DNA of 48,674 nt, taken from contig DTUF01000016.1 in the NCBI GenBank assembly GCA_012964335.1, forward strand, positions 1-48,674, in the 5' to 3' direction. The first letter of the stretch is position 1. The number at the start of each line of letters is the position of its first letter. Below the pieces are notes generated by a model. It searched no databases. It saw only the letters and a program-made list of their open reading frames with translations, and was not told where the DNA came from. The position numbers and the translations under genes were made by a program. Positions 1 to 8,541 of this stretch are shown piece by piece. The DNA is from Candidatus Poseidoniales archaeon (GTDB taxonomy: Archaea; Thermoplasmatota; Poseidoniia; Poseidoniales; Thalassarchaeaceae).

Positions 1-1
1 A

Positions 2-130
2 ATATGGACTGTTCGTATGGGTTATCGCATAGACCCATGCGAATGCAATTGTTGTTTGAATGGGCTTTCAGTGGGCCGAAGTAAACGCTACGCATTGCTT
101 CAAAATGAATACATGGGGCCCATTGCTTGA
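2..130 (+). CDS. Possible C-terminal end of a gene entering from the left edge
   Basis: This plus-strand frame is open from the window edge to a TGA at 128-130 (about 42 codons). It has a small cysteine cluster (CECNCC) and no recognisable domain. It stops directly before a palindrome at 131-150, and pdxS ends just beyond on the other strand, which suits a convergent gene end. A second frame is also open from the edge to position 84, so the assignment is uncertain. It may simply be noncoding sequence. Confidence 0.25.
   Translation: MWTVRMGYRIDPCECNCCLNGLSVGRSKRYALLQNEYMGPIA
25..42. repeat. Short inverted repeat (6-bp arms, 6-nt loop)
   Basis: TCGCAT and ATGCGA flank AGACCC. The stem is perfect but short, and it lies inside the possible left-edge reading frame. 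No function can be assigned. Confidence 0.3.
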
Positions 131-150
131 GAATTCAAAGATTTGAATTC
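131..150. terminator. Palindrome between convergent gene ends, possible bidirectional terminator
   Basis: GAATTCAAA and TTTGAATTC are perfect 9-bp arms separated by GA. The element overlaps the pdxS stop codon and directly follows the stop of the possible left-edge gene. Placement between two 3' ends suggests a terminator or RNA-processing hairpin. It lacks the long T-run of typical archaeal terminators, so the role is inferred. Confidence 0.4.
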
Positions 151-1132
151 AATTACCGCGCTGGTCCATTCTGACATCTAGTGATTCAATCTCAAGACCA
201 GGCATTGGACTAGCCATCATCGATGATGCTTCAGCAACCTTTACTGGGTCATTGAAATGATGAGTTGCGTGAACTATCGCTTGAGCAGTAGTTACAGGGT
301 CTTCTGACTTGAATATTCCAGAGCCAACAAAAATCCCATCCATTCCAGTCTGCATCAACAATGCCGCATCCGCCGGAGTTGCAATCCCTCCAGCAGAAAA
401 AGTGACAACAGGAAGCCGCCCCATTCGCTTGACATCCTCAAGAATCTCCTCAATTCCTGCGATGCATTCGTCAACTGTGCCGAACGGTGTGCTAGCCAGT
501 TCAATAGCCAACTCGCTTTCATATTCTATTTTGAGAAAACCTTCAACAATCTGTTCAACCGCGAAGGAATGGTCCTCTTCATCGCACCTTTGGAGCCAGT
601 CAATTTCTTGAGCTACTAATCTTGCGTGTTGCATCGCACAAACCACATTGCCAGTCCCAGCCTCGCCCTTTGTACGCATCATAGCAGCGCCCTCAAATAT
701 ACGTCTAACAGCTTCACCTAGGTTGGTGCATCCGCAAACAAAAGGAATTGTGAAATCGTTTTTCGGGATGTGATAATATGGATCTGCTGGAGTCAATACC
801 TCCGATTCATCCACCATATCAACACCAAGTGCTTCCAACACTCGAGCCTCTTCACTATGTCCAATTCGAGCCTTAGCCATAACGGGGATTGATGTGGTCT
901 CAATTATTCCTCTGATAAGGTCGGGGTGACTCATTCGAGCTACACCACCATCAGCGCGGATATCAGATGGCACACGTTCTAGCGCCATCACCGACGTAGC
1001 ACCGGCGTCTTCTGCAATCTGTGCTTGCTCTGGCGTTACAACATCCATTATGACGCCGCCTTCCTGCATTTTTGCGAATCCTCGCTTGAGCAGTTCTGTG
1101 CCGTGTCGCATCTCTGTCATGTCAATAGCCAT
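149..1132 (-). CDS. pdxS: Pyridoxal 5'-phosphate synthase lyase subunit PdxS
   Basis: PdxS condenses ribose 5-phosphate, glyceraldehyde 3-phosphate and ammonia into pyridoxal 5'-phosphate in the cytosol; the ammonia comes from the PdxT glutaminase. The whole TIM barrel is readable. The family Asp is in GGVIMDVV (about D30). The two Schiff-base lysines are in VMAKARIGH (about K87) and [10 protein letters not shown] (about K155). The phosphate-binding GGI and FVGSGIFKS motifs lie near the C-terminus. At 327 residues it is longer than bacterial PdxS (about 290), with extra residues after the second lysine as in other archaeal forms. An upstream TTG at 1141 is in frame, but ATG at 1132 gives the normal N-terminus. 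No pdxT lies in the window, and the gene stands alone. Confidence 0.96.
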   Translation of the reverse strand: MAIDMTEMRHGTELLKRGFAKMQEGGVIMDVVTPEQAQIAEDAGATSVMALERVPSDIRADGGVARMSHPDLIRGIIETTSIPVMAKARIGHSEEARVLEALGVDMVDESEVLTPADPYYHIPKNDFTIPFVCGCTNLGEAVRRIFEGAAMMRTKGEAGTGNVVCAMQHARLVAQEIDWLQRCDEEDHSFAVEQIVEGFLKIEYESELAIELASTPFGTVDECIAGIEEILEDVKRMGRLPVVTFSAGGIATPADAALLMQTGMDGIFVGSGIFKSEDPVTTAQAIVHATHHFNDPVKVAEASSMMASPMPGLEIESLDVRMDQRGN

Positions 1133-1257
1133 GTGAACCAACTATTGCGGGTCGCCTCTCGCTCATCAATGTTAGTCCGTCTCAACGAAAGGAAAAATGA
1201 CCTTTAACAAGCATTTTTGGAAAGGGAACTGAGTAATTGTTTGGAAGATTGAGATAT

Positions 1258-1500
1258 TCATTGTAATGGGTGCTCTACGCCTTCTTCTCCAAGAACCCAC
1301 TTCAAACATTTGATTACTCCTTGAAGTGCTTTGTAATTACGCGCCGCTTCTTTCATACCTTCTTTATCACCATTATCTCGGCATTCCTCAAACCAACCTT
1401 GCCATTCATCTCCGCGCTCCTCTGCAGTCTCAAGCATGTCCTCAATTTCATCCCATTGACGGTCGTAACTACGATGTGGGGCCTCGCTATCTTTCTGCAT
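1258..1500 (-). CDS. Small acidic protein of unknown function
   Basis: This 80-residue, highly charged, Trp- and Glu-rich protein is predicted to be largely helical and soluble. No signal peptide or membrane segment is visible, and I do not recognise the family. It is supported as a real gene by an ATG start with a TATA-like element 23-30 nt upstream, the spacing expected of a leaderless archaeal transcript. Overlapping plus-strand frames have less protein-like composition. It is monocistronic, with pdxS more than 100 bp downstream on the same strand. Confidence 0.6.
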   Translation of the reverse strand: MQKDSEAPHRSYDRQWDEIEDMLETAEERGDEWQGWFEECRDNGDKEGMKEAARNYKALQGVIKCLKWVLGEEGVEHPLQ

Positions 1501-1522
1501 TGGAATGCCGCCGATAAATCCC

Positions 1523-1530
1523 TATATTTG
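1523..1530 (-). promoter_or_regulatory. TATA-like box of the small acidic protein gene
   Basis: On the minus strand this reads AAATATAG, 23-30 nt before the ATG at 1500. That spacing places the transcription start at or next to the start codon, as in leaderless archaeal mRNAs. Confidence 0.5.
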
Positions 1531-1753
1531 AGTGTGATGCCGAACCGAACTAATACAACCCAATGTAGAGATGCATATTTTTGGGCGCTCGCTTGACTGT
1601 TTGATTTATCGTTCTACGAATGTTAATTGGTGGTGAGCACAATTTTGAGTATTTCCTTTACTATACTTTATGGGATCTAAAGACCTCTATCTAAAGTAAG
1701 ATTGATCCAAAAATTGGCCTTTGATTTGTGAATGAAAAACCATCTGGTTTGAT
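1531..1753. other. Intergenic stretch with no gene seen
   Basis: An AT-rich interval lies between the promoter of the small acidic gene and the 3' end of the coiled-coil gene at 1754. Short plus-strand frames here run into the coiled-coil gene as shadows. TATA-like strings such as TTTACTATACTT occur near 1660, but no credible downstream gene uses them. Confidence 0.5.
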
Positions 1754-2770
1754 TCATTCAGATTTCTTGCTGCTACCACGGTTTCCTCGGCGTGCTAAAG
1801 TGGTTTTTCGCCCTTTTCTCCTATGGTTTGAACGACTACTATCTTCTGCGACACGTCCTGCAGTGCCCCCTAGGGATAGGGCCCCTGAACCCATCAAATT
1901 CGATACCAGATTATCAGCTAATTCCTCATCATCTTGTGGTGTACTGGTTGACTCATCAATTGATTTATTGTGAAGAGTTATCCATGAAGCTCTCTCATCT
2001 TTAAAACCCTGAAGTTCTTTACGAGCAGTAGTTACTTGGGTCATCAAATCATCAATTTTTTGATGTACAGCATCTGCATCCTTGCGGCATTTCACAAATG
2101 AATCGTGAAGTCTGTCTCCTTCAGACTTAAGAAAATCTCGTTCGTCAAATTTTGGTTTTACTTCTTCCCATATTTTGTCTGCTTCTTTATTGAATGCTAC
2201 CATTTGCTTGTGTTCTTCATCTGCTTCTGCTTTGAGTTGCTCAATAGAACCTTCAAGGTCATTAATATCTATCTTTATTCGCATCTCAGTCTGAACTTGA
2301 GGTTCAAGTTCTTTGATTTCATTTTTCAATGACTTCAATTTCTTATGAAGACGGTTTTCTGCATCTAATTTTAAAGTTCCATCTCTTTCTAATCTGAATT
2401 CAATTTGTTCTACTTCAGAACTTTTCTCTGAAAGTTGTAAAATCACTGATTTATCCCTATTTGATTTTGTTGATTTAGAACGGGAAAAGAGGTTTCGTAA
2501 TTGTTCTTGAATTGCATCTCTTCGAGCTTGGTGAATTTTCGCCTTAACTCTGACTTCTTTCTGAGATTCTAAAATTTCTTTAATTTCATCACGTAAAGAG
2601 CCATATTGCTTCTGAACAGCATCTCTTTTATCGGCGTTAGTACGAGCGGATTCGTTGTGAGTGCGTCTTTGGTCTGAGAGCTTTCTCATCTTTGCTTCCA
2701 TTGCTTGAAGCAGTTCTCGAACCCCATCCTGTTCAGGGTCGGCCTCTTCGTCCTCTCGTGCCATCGGCAT
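1754..2770 (-). CDS. COG1340-like coiled-coil protein, copy 1
   Basis: This soluble, almost entirely helical 338-residue protein has long heptad-rich, Lys/Glu-rich segments from about residue 15 to 265 and a basic tail. It carries the core pattern of archaeal COG1340 coiled-coil proteins (an LE...L.L..E..L...I..L block near residues 122-155). Near the C-terminus it has a short NLMGSGALSL motif. Related patterns recur in the genes at 6190, 7035 and 9715. It lies 43 bp downstream of the DtxR-like regulator, probably in one transcript with it and the surface protein. The start is ATG at 2770; ATG at 2764 is equally possible. COG1340 members are sometimes labelled phosphoserine phosphatases, but no phosphatase motif is present. 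The function is unknown. Confidence 0.8.
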   Translation of the reverse strand: MPMAREDEEADPEQDGVRELLQAMEAKMRKLSDQRRTHNESARTNADKRDAVQKQYGSLRDEIKEILESQKEVRVKAKIHQARRDAIQEQLRNLFSRSKSTKSNRDKSVILQLSEKSSEVEQIEFRLERDGTLKLDAENRLHKKLKSLKNEIKELEPQVQTEMRIKIDINDLEGSIEQLKAEADEEHKQMVAFNKEADKIWEEVKPKFDERDFLKSEGDRLHDSFVKCRKDADAVHQKIDDLMTQVTTARKELQGFKDERASWITLHNKSIDESTSTPQDDEELADNLVSNLMGSGALSLGGTAGRVAEDSSRSNHRRKGRKTTLARRGNRGSSKKSE

Positions 2771-2813
2771 CGCCGACTCATCAATCCCATATCAAGTAGT
2801 CTTTGCTTACAAG

Positions 2814-3464
2814 TTAGTCAGTCCGTACTAATATACGAGATTGAAGAGTGTTTGAAAGTCGTATATTTACCCCATTAACCAACCATTCATCTCCATTATT
2901 AACAATCACTGAACCGACACTTACACCCATGTCGGAAAGGGTCCTTACATCCATCCCGTCAACAATAACTAACTCTACTTTTGCCTGGCAATTTACAGGT
3001 AAAGAAGAAAGAGGTAACAAGACGCCTTCGATATCGCTCTTAATCGTTCTATTAGCAGAAGGTATTTCTTCGCCATCAACAGTGTGGCTAGGGTAGCCTA
3101 GCAAACGGTCTATAGCAGATTCTAAATCATCTGTCAAAGCGTGCTCTAGGCGACAAGCGACATCTTTTACATCCCCTCTGAAATCCAACATTTGAATCAA
3201 AAACACTTCCATTAATGCTTCTCTTCGCTTAACGCGGCTGGCCGCATCAATGCCTTGTTGAGTTAATGTTACACCTTTGTATGGTACATAGTCAACGAAT
3301 CCTTTACGCCCAAGCCGTTTCAGCATCTCACTTGCACTTGGGGCTGATACATTCATCTCATCCGCAATTCGGCTCGTGCGAATCGGCTCATTACTATCTA
3401 TTAGGTGAATTTCAAAGAGTTTTTTGAGATACATCTCTTGATCTTCTTGAATAGGAATCGACAT
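2814..3464 (-). CDS. DtxR/MntR-family metal-dependent regulator with FeoA domain
   Basis: The N-terminal winged helix (about residues 5-70) has the family pattern EDQEMYLKKLFEI, then SRIADEMNVSAPSASEMLKRL as recognition helix region and GVTLTQQG as wing. The dimerisation and metal-binding domain follows, with CRLEHALTDDLESAID supplying the conserved Glu and His ligands. The C-terminal part (about 140-216) fits a FeoA/SH3-like domain. The length of 216 suits a three-domain DtxR. Such proteins repress iron or manganese uptake genes when metal is bound. The gene is sandwiched 9 bp after the surface protein and 43 bp before a coiled-coil gene. No metal transporter lies nearby, so its target is not evident; autoregulation of this unit is an inference. 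Confidence 0.9.
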   Translation of the reverse strand: MSIPIQEDQEMYLKKLFEIHLIDSNEPIRTSRIADEMNVSAPSASEMLKRLGRKGFVDYVPYKGVTLTQQGIDAASRVKRREALMEVFLIQMLDFRGDVKDVACRLEHALTDDLESAIDRLLGYPSHTVDGEEIPSANRTIKSDIEGVLLPLSSLPVNCQAKVELVIVDGMDVRTLSDMGVSVGSVIVNNGDEWLVNGVNIRLSNTLQSRILVRTD

Positions 3465-3473
3465 ATTATGACC

Positions 3474-6122
3474 TCACTGTTTTTCAGCCATGAATTTTGT
3501 TTCACACCGTGGACACTTGGCGGTAATTGGTCGCCTGTCATAAGGCACTTTTAATCTCTGTCCGCAGGATGGGCAGCGTATTTCATCACCCTTTGAAATC
3601 GATGACATCGTTGTTGATGACGTTGATGGCTTGCCTTTCTTTTTCCCAACTTGTAGCGGTTTTGTGAATGTTGGTGTAGAAACTGTGGCACTTTTCTTCT
3701 TCAATTCGCGGTTAGATGATTGTGTGGTTTCTGAATCAACCACTTGCTCAATATCTTCATCATCTTTGGTTAATTTTTCTGGCTCTGGTTCAGGAATTTC
3801 AACCGGAGTTACTGGGAACACATGTGTACATGCTGGGCACCGTGCTTGGCCATCATAATCGTTCGGCACCCGTAGCGTCATGCCACACGATGGACAACCA
3901 ACCTCCTGTTTACCAGTAGGATTCAACCTCTCCTGTCTAACCTTTTTCGCGTCTTCTTTAGCCCTCGCTCTCGCATCCCGCCTTTGTGAACGAAGTTGTT
4001 TCTTTTCATCTGGATCTTCTCCTTGCCATACAAATACGAATCGAGCAACTGCAGAGATGACTATTCCGGCTATTGCCCCATAAATGATGGCTGCCCAAGG
4101 AATATCAAATGAGTCAGAAATTGTTGGGGCTTTGGATGGATATGATTTCGTTGTTATTGTTTGGCTTCCACCACTTCGCCATTCAAGGTGTAGACTTACA
4201 GATGACCCCTCAGGCCAATCGTCAACACTAATCTCACCAGATTCGCTATCTCCTGCTTCTACTAATGGTGCTGAGGCCTGCCAAAGAATTTCATTCGTTG
4301 AAGATACTTTGAGCACAAGTACACCACCTGCGATATTGTCACTACCGGCATTTGACAAGGTGTAGGCAATGGTCGCAGACTCACCATTTACTGGGACGGC
4401 AGGATTTGATATTCCTAAGATTGCACTTGGCTGAACATCTGGTTCACTCACTGAACGTGTGGAGTTCATCTGTGATAACTGAGCTGGCATCCAATCAGTA
4501 ACAGCCAATGAAAGCCAAATCTGGTCGGCCTCCTGAGGTTCACCCAAATCAAAGGTAAGAGAACGTTGACCTGGCGCCAGTTCAACATCAGTATCTATTA
4601 CCGTTACAGAATCATCACCATTAGAGTGACCAACCTGAACTCTAACAGTACGGGAGCGACCTTCGGACAATTGTAAGTCAATCTCAGCGACCAAACCATC
4701 AGAAGTAGTCCAGTCAACAGATGTAACTTCACCTTGCAATTGTTGTGAGGGTGAAACTTGAACCTCAACCTGCCCTGAAAGATTCTCATCAACTAAACCA
4801 TCTTCACTGATTACAGCCCAAGTCAGAATTCTACTTCCAGCACTCCCTTGAAGCGTGTGCCTAACATCTAATTGCAAACTATTGCCAACCGAAAATTGCC
4901 TCGACAATCCTTCAGATGAACTTGAAGAATCACTTATTGATAGCTTTGCATTACCTTGGAAATCCCCGCCATTGTGGGCGATTAGTGTTGCTTGTAAGTC
5001 ATCACCGACATGGAAATTAGTCCCAACGATAGCCAAACCAGCACTCCCCGCAGTAGAGAAGTGTGCTGCGTCCATATCGTAAGTGTGTGAAAAACTGGTT
5101 ACAGAATCATCGTGAAGTCTAGCAGTTGTAAGTACTGAGCAATCCAATGCACCGGGCCTGACCGAAAGTGGAAATTGTCGTGATTGGCCCTCACCTTGAT
5201 TTACAAAGAAAGATTCACTGAATACCACCGAATTAGAAAATGTACATTGTAGTTCTCCTATCCATGCCAATTCACCAGAATTGCTCAAGTTCACTGTCCA
5301 AATAACCTGCTGACCTAACTGAGGGGTTGAATTATCAACGTTTGCAATAATTTCTAATCTCGGTAACGGAGGTGGGCCTACAGACATATCGTGAGTTGTC
5401 ACTTGCCCTGATAAATTTACTTTCAGCGATGTTGAATTACTCTCAAATAATTGCGGTATTGAAAAGTTGACCGATGTTGAAGATTGAGGAGATATGGTCA
5501 GATTTTGAAAAAGATAAGATTCATCATCAATAGCAAATCCTATGCTACCATTGAAGTCAACCTCACCTGAGTTGGTTACTGGGACTTCTGCCCAACCAAT
5601 ATCTCCATCCCTAAATGAGGAATTCCCGCTAGCTTCACCACTGGTTGGGTTAACTGGAATGATCTGCCATTGACTAGTCTCGCTGACTTGTGCATTGGCT
5701 GGCGCTAATCTCTTGACAAATTGACTGATTAGGTCTGTGTGGTTGGCAAATGGAGTTCCGACCTCACCAAAGAGTTGTAAATTCAGTGTGTACTGGCCAA
5801 TAGCGAGTTGGGAAATATTGAATTGAATGGTAGTAATTTCGTCTGAGGTGAGATTAAGTGAAACATTATCACTAACGATTATTGTGCTCTCTCCTTCAAT
5901 GAGTGTCATGTTTATTGCTCCCACAGAAGCAATATCGTGAGATTTGACATCGATGGATATATTCACGTCACCTGCTCCTTCTTCTAAATTGCCAACTACA
6001 ACGAGAGTTGTTGTGTCTAATAGTAATCCTGACCCAGTGGCTGAAACCACAGAAAGAAGGGGGATCACGAGAAACAGAACACACATACTTGCGAAAGTCT
6101 GGCGGACATAGGAGGCCCTCAT
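3474..6122 (-). CDS. Surface protein with CARDB/Ig-like repeats, one membrane helix and two cytosolic zinc ribbons
   Basis: An 882-residue protein starts at ATG 6122. It has a signal sequence with hydrophobic core MCVLFLVIPLLSVVSA, then about 650 residues of Ser/Thr/Asn-rich beta-sandwich repeats resembling CARDB-type domains. A single membrane segment (AAIIYGAIAGIVISAVARFV) precedes a basic stretch. The tail holds two zinc ribbons: CPSCGMTLRVP...CPACTHVF and CPSCGQRLKVP...CPRCETKF. Both resemble the MJ0042-type finger. The expected topology is repeats outside, ribbons in the cytosol. A longer frame reaches 6245 but would bury the signal peptide and overlap the divergent gene. It heads a unit with the DtxR-like regulator and a coiled-coil protein. 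Function unknown; a receptor or adhesin is inferred. Confidence 0.75.
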   Translation of the reverse strand: MRASYVRQTFASMCVLFLVIPLLSVVSATGSGLLLDTTTLVVVGNLEEGAGDVNISIDVKSHDIASVGAINMTLIEGESTIIVSDNVSLNLTSDEITTIQFNISQLAIGQYTLNLQLFGEVGTPFANHTDLISQFVKRLAPANAQVSETSQWQIIPVNPTSGEASGNSSFRDGDIGWAEVPVTNSGEVDFNGSIGFAIDDESYLFQNLTISPQSSTSVNFSIPQLFESNSTSLKVNLSGQVTTHDMSVGPPPLPRLEIIANVDNSTPQLGQQVIWTVNLSNSGELAWIGELQCTFSNSVVFSESFFVNQGEGQSRQFPLSVRPGALDCSVLTTARLHDDSVTSFSHTYDMDAAHFSTAGSAGLAIVGTNFHVGDDLQATLIAHNGGDFQGNAKLSISDSSSSSEGLSRQFSVGNSLQLDVRHTLQGSAGSRILTWAVISEDGLVDENLSGQVEVQVSPSQQLQGEVTSVDWTTSDGLVAEIDLQLSEGRSRTVRVQVGHSNGDDSVTVIDTDVELAPGQRSLTFDLGEPQEADQIWLSLAVTDWMPAQLSQMNSTRSVSEPDVQPSAILGISNPAVPVNGESATIAYTLSNAGSDNIAGGVLVLKVSSTNEILWQASAPLVEAGDSESGEISVDDWPEGSSVSLHLEWRSGGSQTITTKSYPSKAPTISDSFDIPWAAIIYGAIAGIVISAVARFVFVWQGEDPDEKKQLRSQRRDARARAKEDAKKVRQERLNPTGKQEVGCPSCGMTLRVPNDYDGQARCPACTHVFPVTPVEIPEPEPEKLTKDDEDIEQVVDSETTQSSNRELKKKSATVSTPTFTKPLQVGKKKGKPSTSSTTMSSISKGDEIRCPSCGQRLKVPYDRRPITAKCPRCETKFMAEKQ

Positions 6123-6159
6123 CGTTAATGCCTGCCCCAAGACGGTTGAATGACCTTTA

Positions 6160-6174
6160 CTATCCTCCGGATAG
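6160..6174. promoter_or_regulatory. Inverted repeat between divergent units, possible operator
   Basis: CTATCC and GGATAG (6-bp arms, 3-nt spacer) sit between the surface-protein gene and the coiled-coil operon. A weak TATA-like TTTACTAT at 6156-6163 overlaps it, about 27 nt before the ATG at 6190. A factor bound here could affect both directions; the neighbouring DtxR-like protein is a candidate. Short length makes chance a real possibility. Confidence 0.35.
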
Positions 6175-6189
6175 GAAAACCTCACCTTT

Positions 6190-7038
6190 ATGAGAGATAG
6201 TTGGGTGGGCGGCTTGCCTATGGATGTCAATACACTACTTGCCATGACTCCAGAGGAAGTGGCACAAGCGATAATCGCCCGGCGTCACGAATTGGGTGAT
6301 ACTCTTCCAAATATTGTTCGCGACAGAAAACAAGAACTTGACCAACTTAACCCACTAGTAGAATCAGCGCTGAAAGAAAGGGATAAAGCGACCGATGAAG
6401 TTTCAAATTTGAAAGAAAAGAGGGATTTTCTGCAATCAGAAGCAAAAGAACTACGGAAGAAACTTACGAGCCTTCGTGAAACTTTGATAGAAGAGAAGAA
6501 ACTCAAAAATCCAAACCCAGGTTGGGCAAAGGAAAAACTTGCCCAAAAGTTAGCAGAAATTGATGAGAAGGTTGAGACCTCTGCTCTTGATTTGAATAGT
6601 GAAAGAAAATTACTACGGCAAATGCGAGAACTTACTCGTTCTCATGAAGAATGGGTCACACAACGGCTTGATTCCAACCCCGAATTGAAAGAATATCGAG
6701 AGGGTTGGCAAAATCATCGACAATTACTCGAAGATGCCGATGCAGCGCACGAAAAACTTGTAGGTTTGGCAGAGATAAGTGGTGAACACCACACAAAGTA
6801 TGCTGAACATAAGGAAGTACAGCGTGAAGCACAAAGTCAACTAAACCGTTCTAAATCTCTCCTATCATCTGTTGATGACATAGTTAGTTACTGGAATCAC
6901 CGAATTGAACATGGATTTGAAGACCTAAAGGATGGAACTGGGGATTTGATGGCAGCTAGTCGCATGGTTTCAGAAGGAAAGCCATCAAGTATGCCACAAA
7001 GACCTGCTGTTGAGAACCGTGGGGGTGAGGAAGAATGA
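6190..7038 (+). CDS. COG1340-like coiled-coil protein, copy 2
   Basis: This 282-residue soluble, highly charged coiled-coil protein has a continuous heptad-like region at about residues 40-240. It contains the COG1340 core (KVETSALDLNSERKLLRQM, about 130-150) followed by the family's AH...EHH...EH pattern (AHEKLVGLAEISGEHH). The tail has RMVSEGKPSS at the position of the short motif found in its relatives. The stop overlaps the next start by ATGA, so it is translationally coupled to copy 3. ATG 6190 suits a leaderless transcript; ATG 6220, preceded by GGGTGGGCGG, is an alternative giving 272 residues. The gene diverges from the surface-protein unit. The molecular role is unknown; a structural or scaffolding protein is likely. 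Confidence 0.8.
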   Translation: MRDSWVGGLPMDVNTLLAMTPEEVAQAIIARRHELGDTLPNIVRDRKQELDQLNPLVESALKERDKATDEVSNLKEKRDFLQSEAKELRKKLTSLRETLIEEKKLKNPNPGWAKEKLAQKLAEIDEKVETSALDLNSERKLLRQMRELTRSHEEWVTQRLDSNPELKEYREGWQNHRQLLEDADAAHEKLVGLAEISGEHHTKYAEHKEVQREAQSQLNRSKSLLSSVDDIVSYWNHRIEHGFEDLKDGTGDLMAASRMVSEGKPSSMPQRPAVENRGGEEE

Positions 7039-8090
7039 GTCAGAAATCTAATTCCAAGCCTAAAAAAGAATCACACGGTGATAATAAACGGAAGTCAAAG
7101 AGAAGTGGAAAGGGAAAAAAATCAAGTCGTAAAGATTTCTTTGAAGATTTGAGAGAACTTGAAACTCATGAAATTGAAGATATGCTGAGTGATAATAAAT
7201 CTTCAGCAAGATCGATGGAATCGCAACTTGAATCTTTAGAAAGTGAGCGGAAATCATTGATTTCAACAGTGCAAGTACTCCGCACTGCTCTGTATAATTC
7301 GGGAGGAGTTTCTAAAGAGCGGCGAGAATTGTTGAATGCGTTACGCGAACGGAATAAACAAATAAATGCGGCAAAGGCAGTTCGTGATGATATCAACGTG
7401 CGTATTTCACCCCCATTGAACTTAATCGAAAGATTACTCAAGCGAACTTGGCGTGATTTGACAACTATCCGCGAAGACCCTAGCCGTGCACCCAATCTAG
7501 CCAATGAAACTCAAAAGTTTTCATTCTTCTTTGAATTGAAGATAATGCACAAACTAAAGGTTCAGTCAGATACATCGCACCAGCAGTTCGTAGAGTTGAT
7601 TAGACTACAAAAAGACACCATCAAGAAACTTGATAGCTTACAAGATGAATCAAGTGGAATTGCTGCAAAAGCAGCCGATGAGAATCCTCGATTATCAGGT
7701 ACAAAAATAAGCAGAAAAGAAGAGAAGGATCTCAATAACCGCATTGAAAAGATGCTTGAGGCTATTCGTAGCCAGCGTTTTCAATTACGCCGGACTAAGC
7801 GAGAGGTTGGCCGTCTTGAATCCTTCAGTAGAATTCGCAAGGATGATGAAAGCCGTGGCAGGAAGGTTCGAAAGCGAATCAACACCCTCAGGGAACACGC
7901 AATGAGCGGTGGATCACTATCAATGGAAGATATGGCTAGAATCCTAGAGACTGGGGGCCTATCACAACTTCAAGGCTCAGACTCTAAAAAGACATCAAGG
8001 AAAAAGAAAAGTGATTCACGTAGAGGGGGTAGAAGTAAAACTCAACCTCGTCGAGGAGTAGCTCGTTCACATCAGAGACGAGAAGATTAA
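7035..8090 (+). CDS. COG1340-like coiled-coil protein, copy 3
   Basis: This 351-residue coiled-coil protein has strongly basic ends (Lys/Ser/Arg-rich residues 1-35 and 310-351), suggesting nucleic-acid or membrane-surface contact. Two helical blocks (about 40-110 and 165-280) flank a more structured middle segment. The C-terminal part has HAMSGGSLSMEDM, matching the short motif of the other copies. It overlaps copy 2 by 4 bp, with GGGGGTG as ribosome site. The TAA stop is followed in the same frame, with no further stop, by the Roadblock-like ORF at 8115. It is more diverged from the COG1340 core than the other three. Function unknown. Confidence 0.78.
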   Translation: MSQKSNSKPKKESHGDNKRKSKRSGKGKKSSRKDFFEDLRELETHEIEDMLSDNKSSARSMESQLESLESERKSLISTVQVLRTALYNSGGVSKERRELLNALRERNKQINAAKAVRDDINVRISPPLNLIERLLKRTWRDLTTIREDPSRAPNLANETQKFSFFFELKIMHKLKVQSDTSHQQFVELIRLQKDTIKKLDSLQDESSGIAAKAADENPRLSGTKISRKEEKDLNNRIEKMLEAIRSQRFQLRRTKREVGRLESFSRIRKDDESRGRKVRKRINTLREHAMSGGSLSMEDMARILETGGLSQLQGSDSKKTSRKKKSDSRRGGRSKTQPRRGVARSHQRRED

Positions 8091-8114
8091 GCATTAGTTT
8101 GCGCACCTTGTTTA

Positions 8115-8489
8115 TTGACCTCTTGGGTCCACCCAAGTATTGTGAAGGCAGCAATAGTCGGCGAAGTCGCGGCGATTGAAGGTGTGTCTTGGTGTGCAAT
8201 ATCGTCAATAGAGGGTTTCATCCATGAAGTTGAGGGAGCTCCAGCAATGTTCCTAGAAGGAATCGGGTCATTAGTCCCATCAATACTCAATACTGCAAGT
8301 ATATTGCTCTCTAATATTGAATTAGGGAAACCAAGAATCGTTACTTTGAATGGGGTAGATGGGATTCTAGTCGTTGCAACAATCAACGATTCTTACTCTA
8401 TTGTTTGTAAAACAAAGAAAGGTGCAAATCTTGGAATGGTACGTAAACAGATTGAAATTGCATGTGAAAACTTGCTACCACTGCTCTAG
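8115..8489 (+). CDS. Roadblock/LC7-like protein
   Basis: The 124-residue protein has the alternating helix-strand pattern of Roadblock/LC7 domains: a first helix ending in IEGV, strands WCAISSIEG and GFIHEV, a long central helix, strands PRIVTLNGVDG and ILVVATINDSYSIVC, and a C-terminal helix. In archaea and bacteria such proteins regulate or scaffold small Ras-like GTPases; no GTPase gene of that kind is in the window. No ATG is available. TTG 8115 is chosen, with GTG 8142 as alternative. It is 24 bp after copy 3 and in the same frame, so it is probably in the same operon. The fold call rests on pattern alone. Confidence 0.6.
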   Translation: MTSWVHPSIVKAAIVGEVAAIEGVSWCAISSIEGFIHEVEGAPAMFLEGIGSLVPSILNTASILLSNIELGKPRIVTLNGVDGILVVATINDSYSIVCKTKKGANLGMVRKQIEIACENLLPLL

Positions 8490-8541
8490 ATATTTCTACA
8501 AGATAGAAAGAGAATAGTTTGAACTATAATTCAATATTATC

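Noticed and set aside
1754-2770. Phosphoserine phosphatase for the coiled-coil proteins
   Set aside because: COG1340 proteins are sometimes labelled this way, but no HAD motif (DxDxT or similar) is visible; the sequence is coiled coil throughout.
6123-6245. N-terminal extension of the surface protein
   Set aside because: The extension would place 41 polar residues before a clear signal peptide and overlap the divergent coiled-coil gene; ATG 6122 is better.
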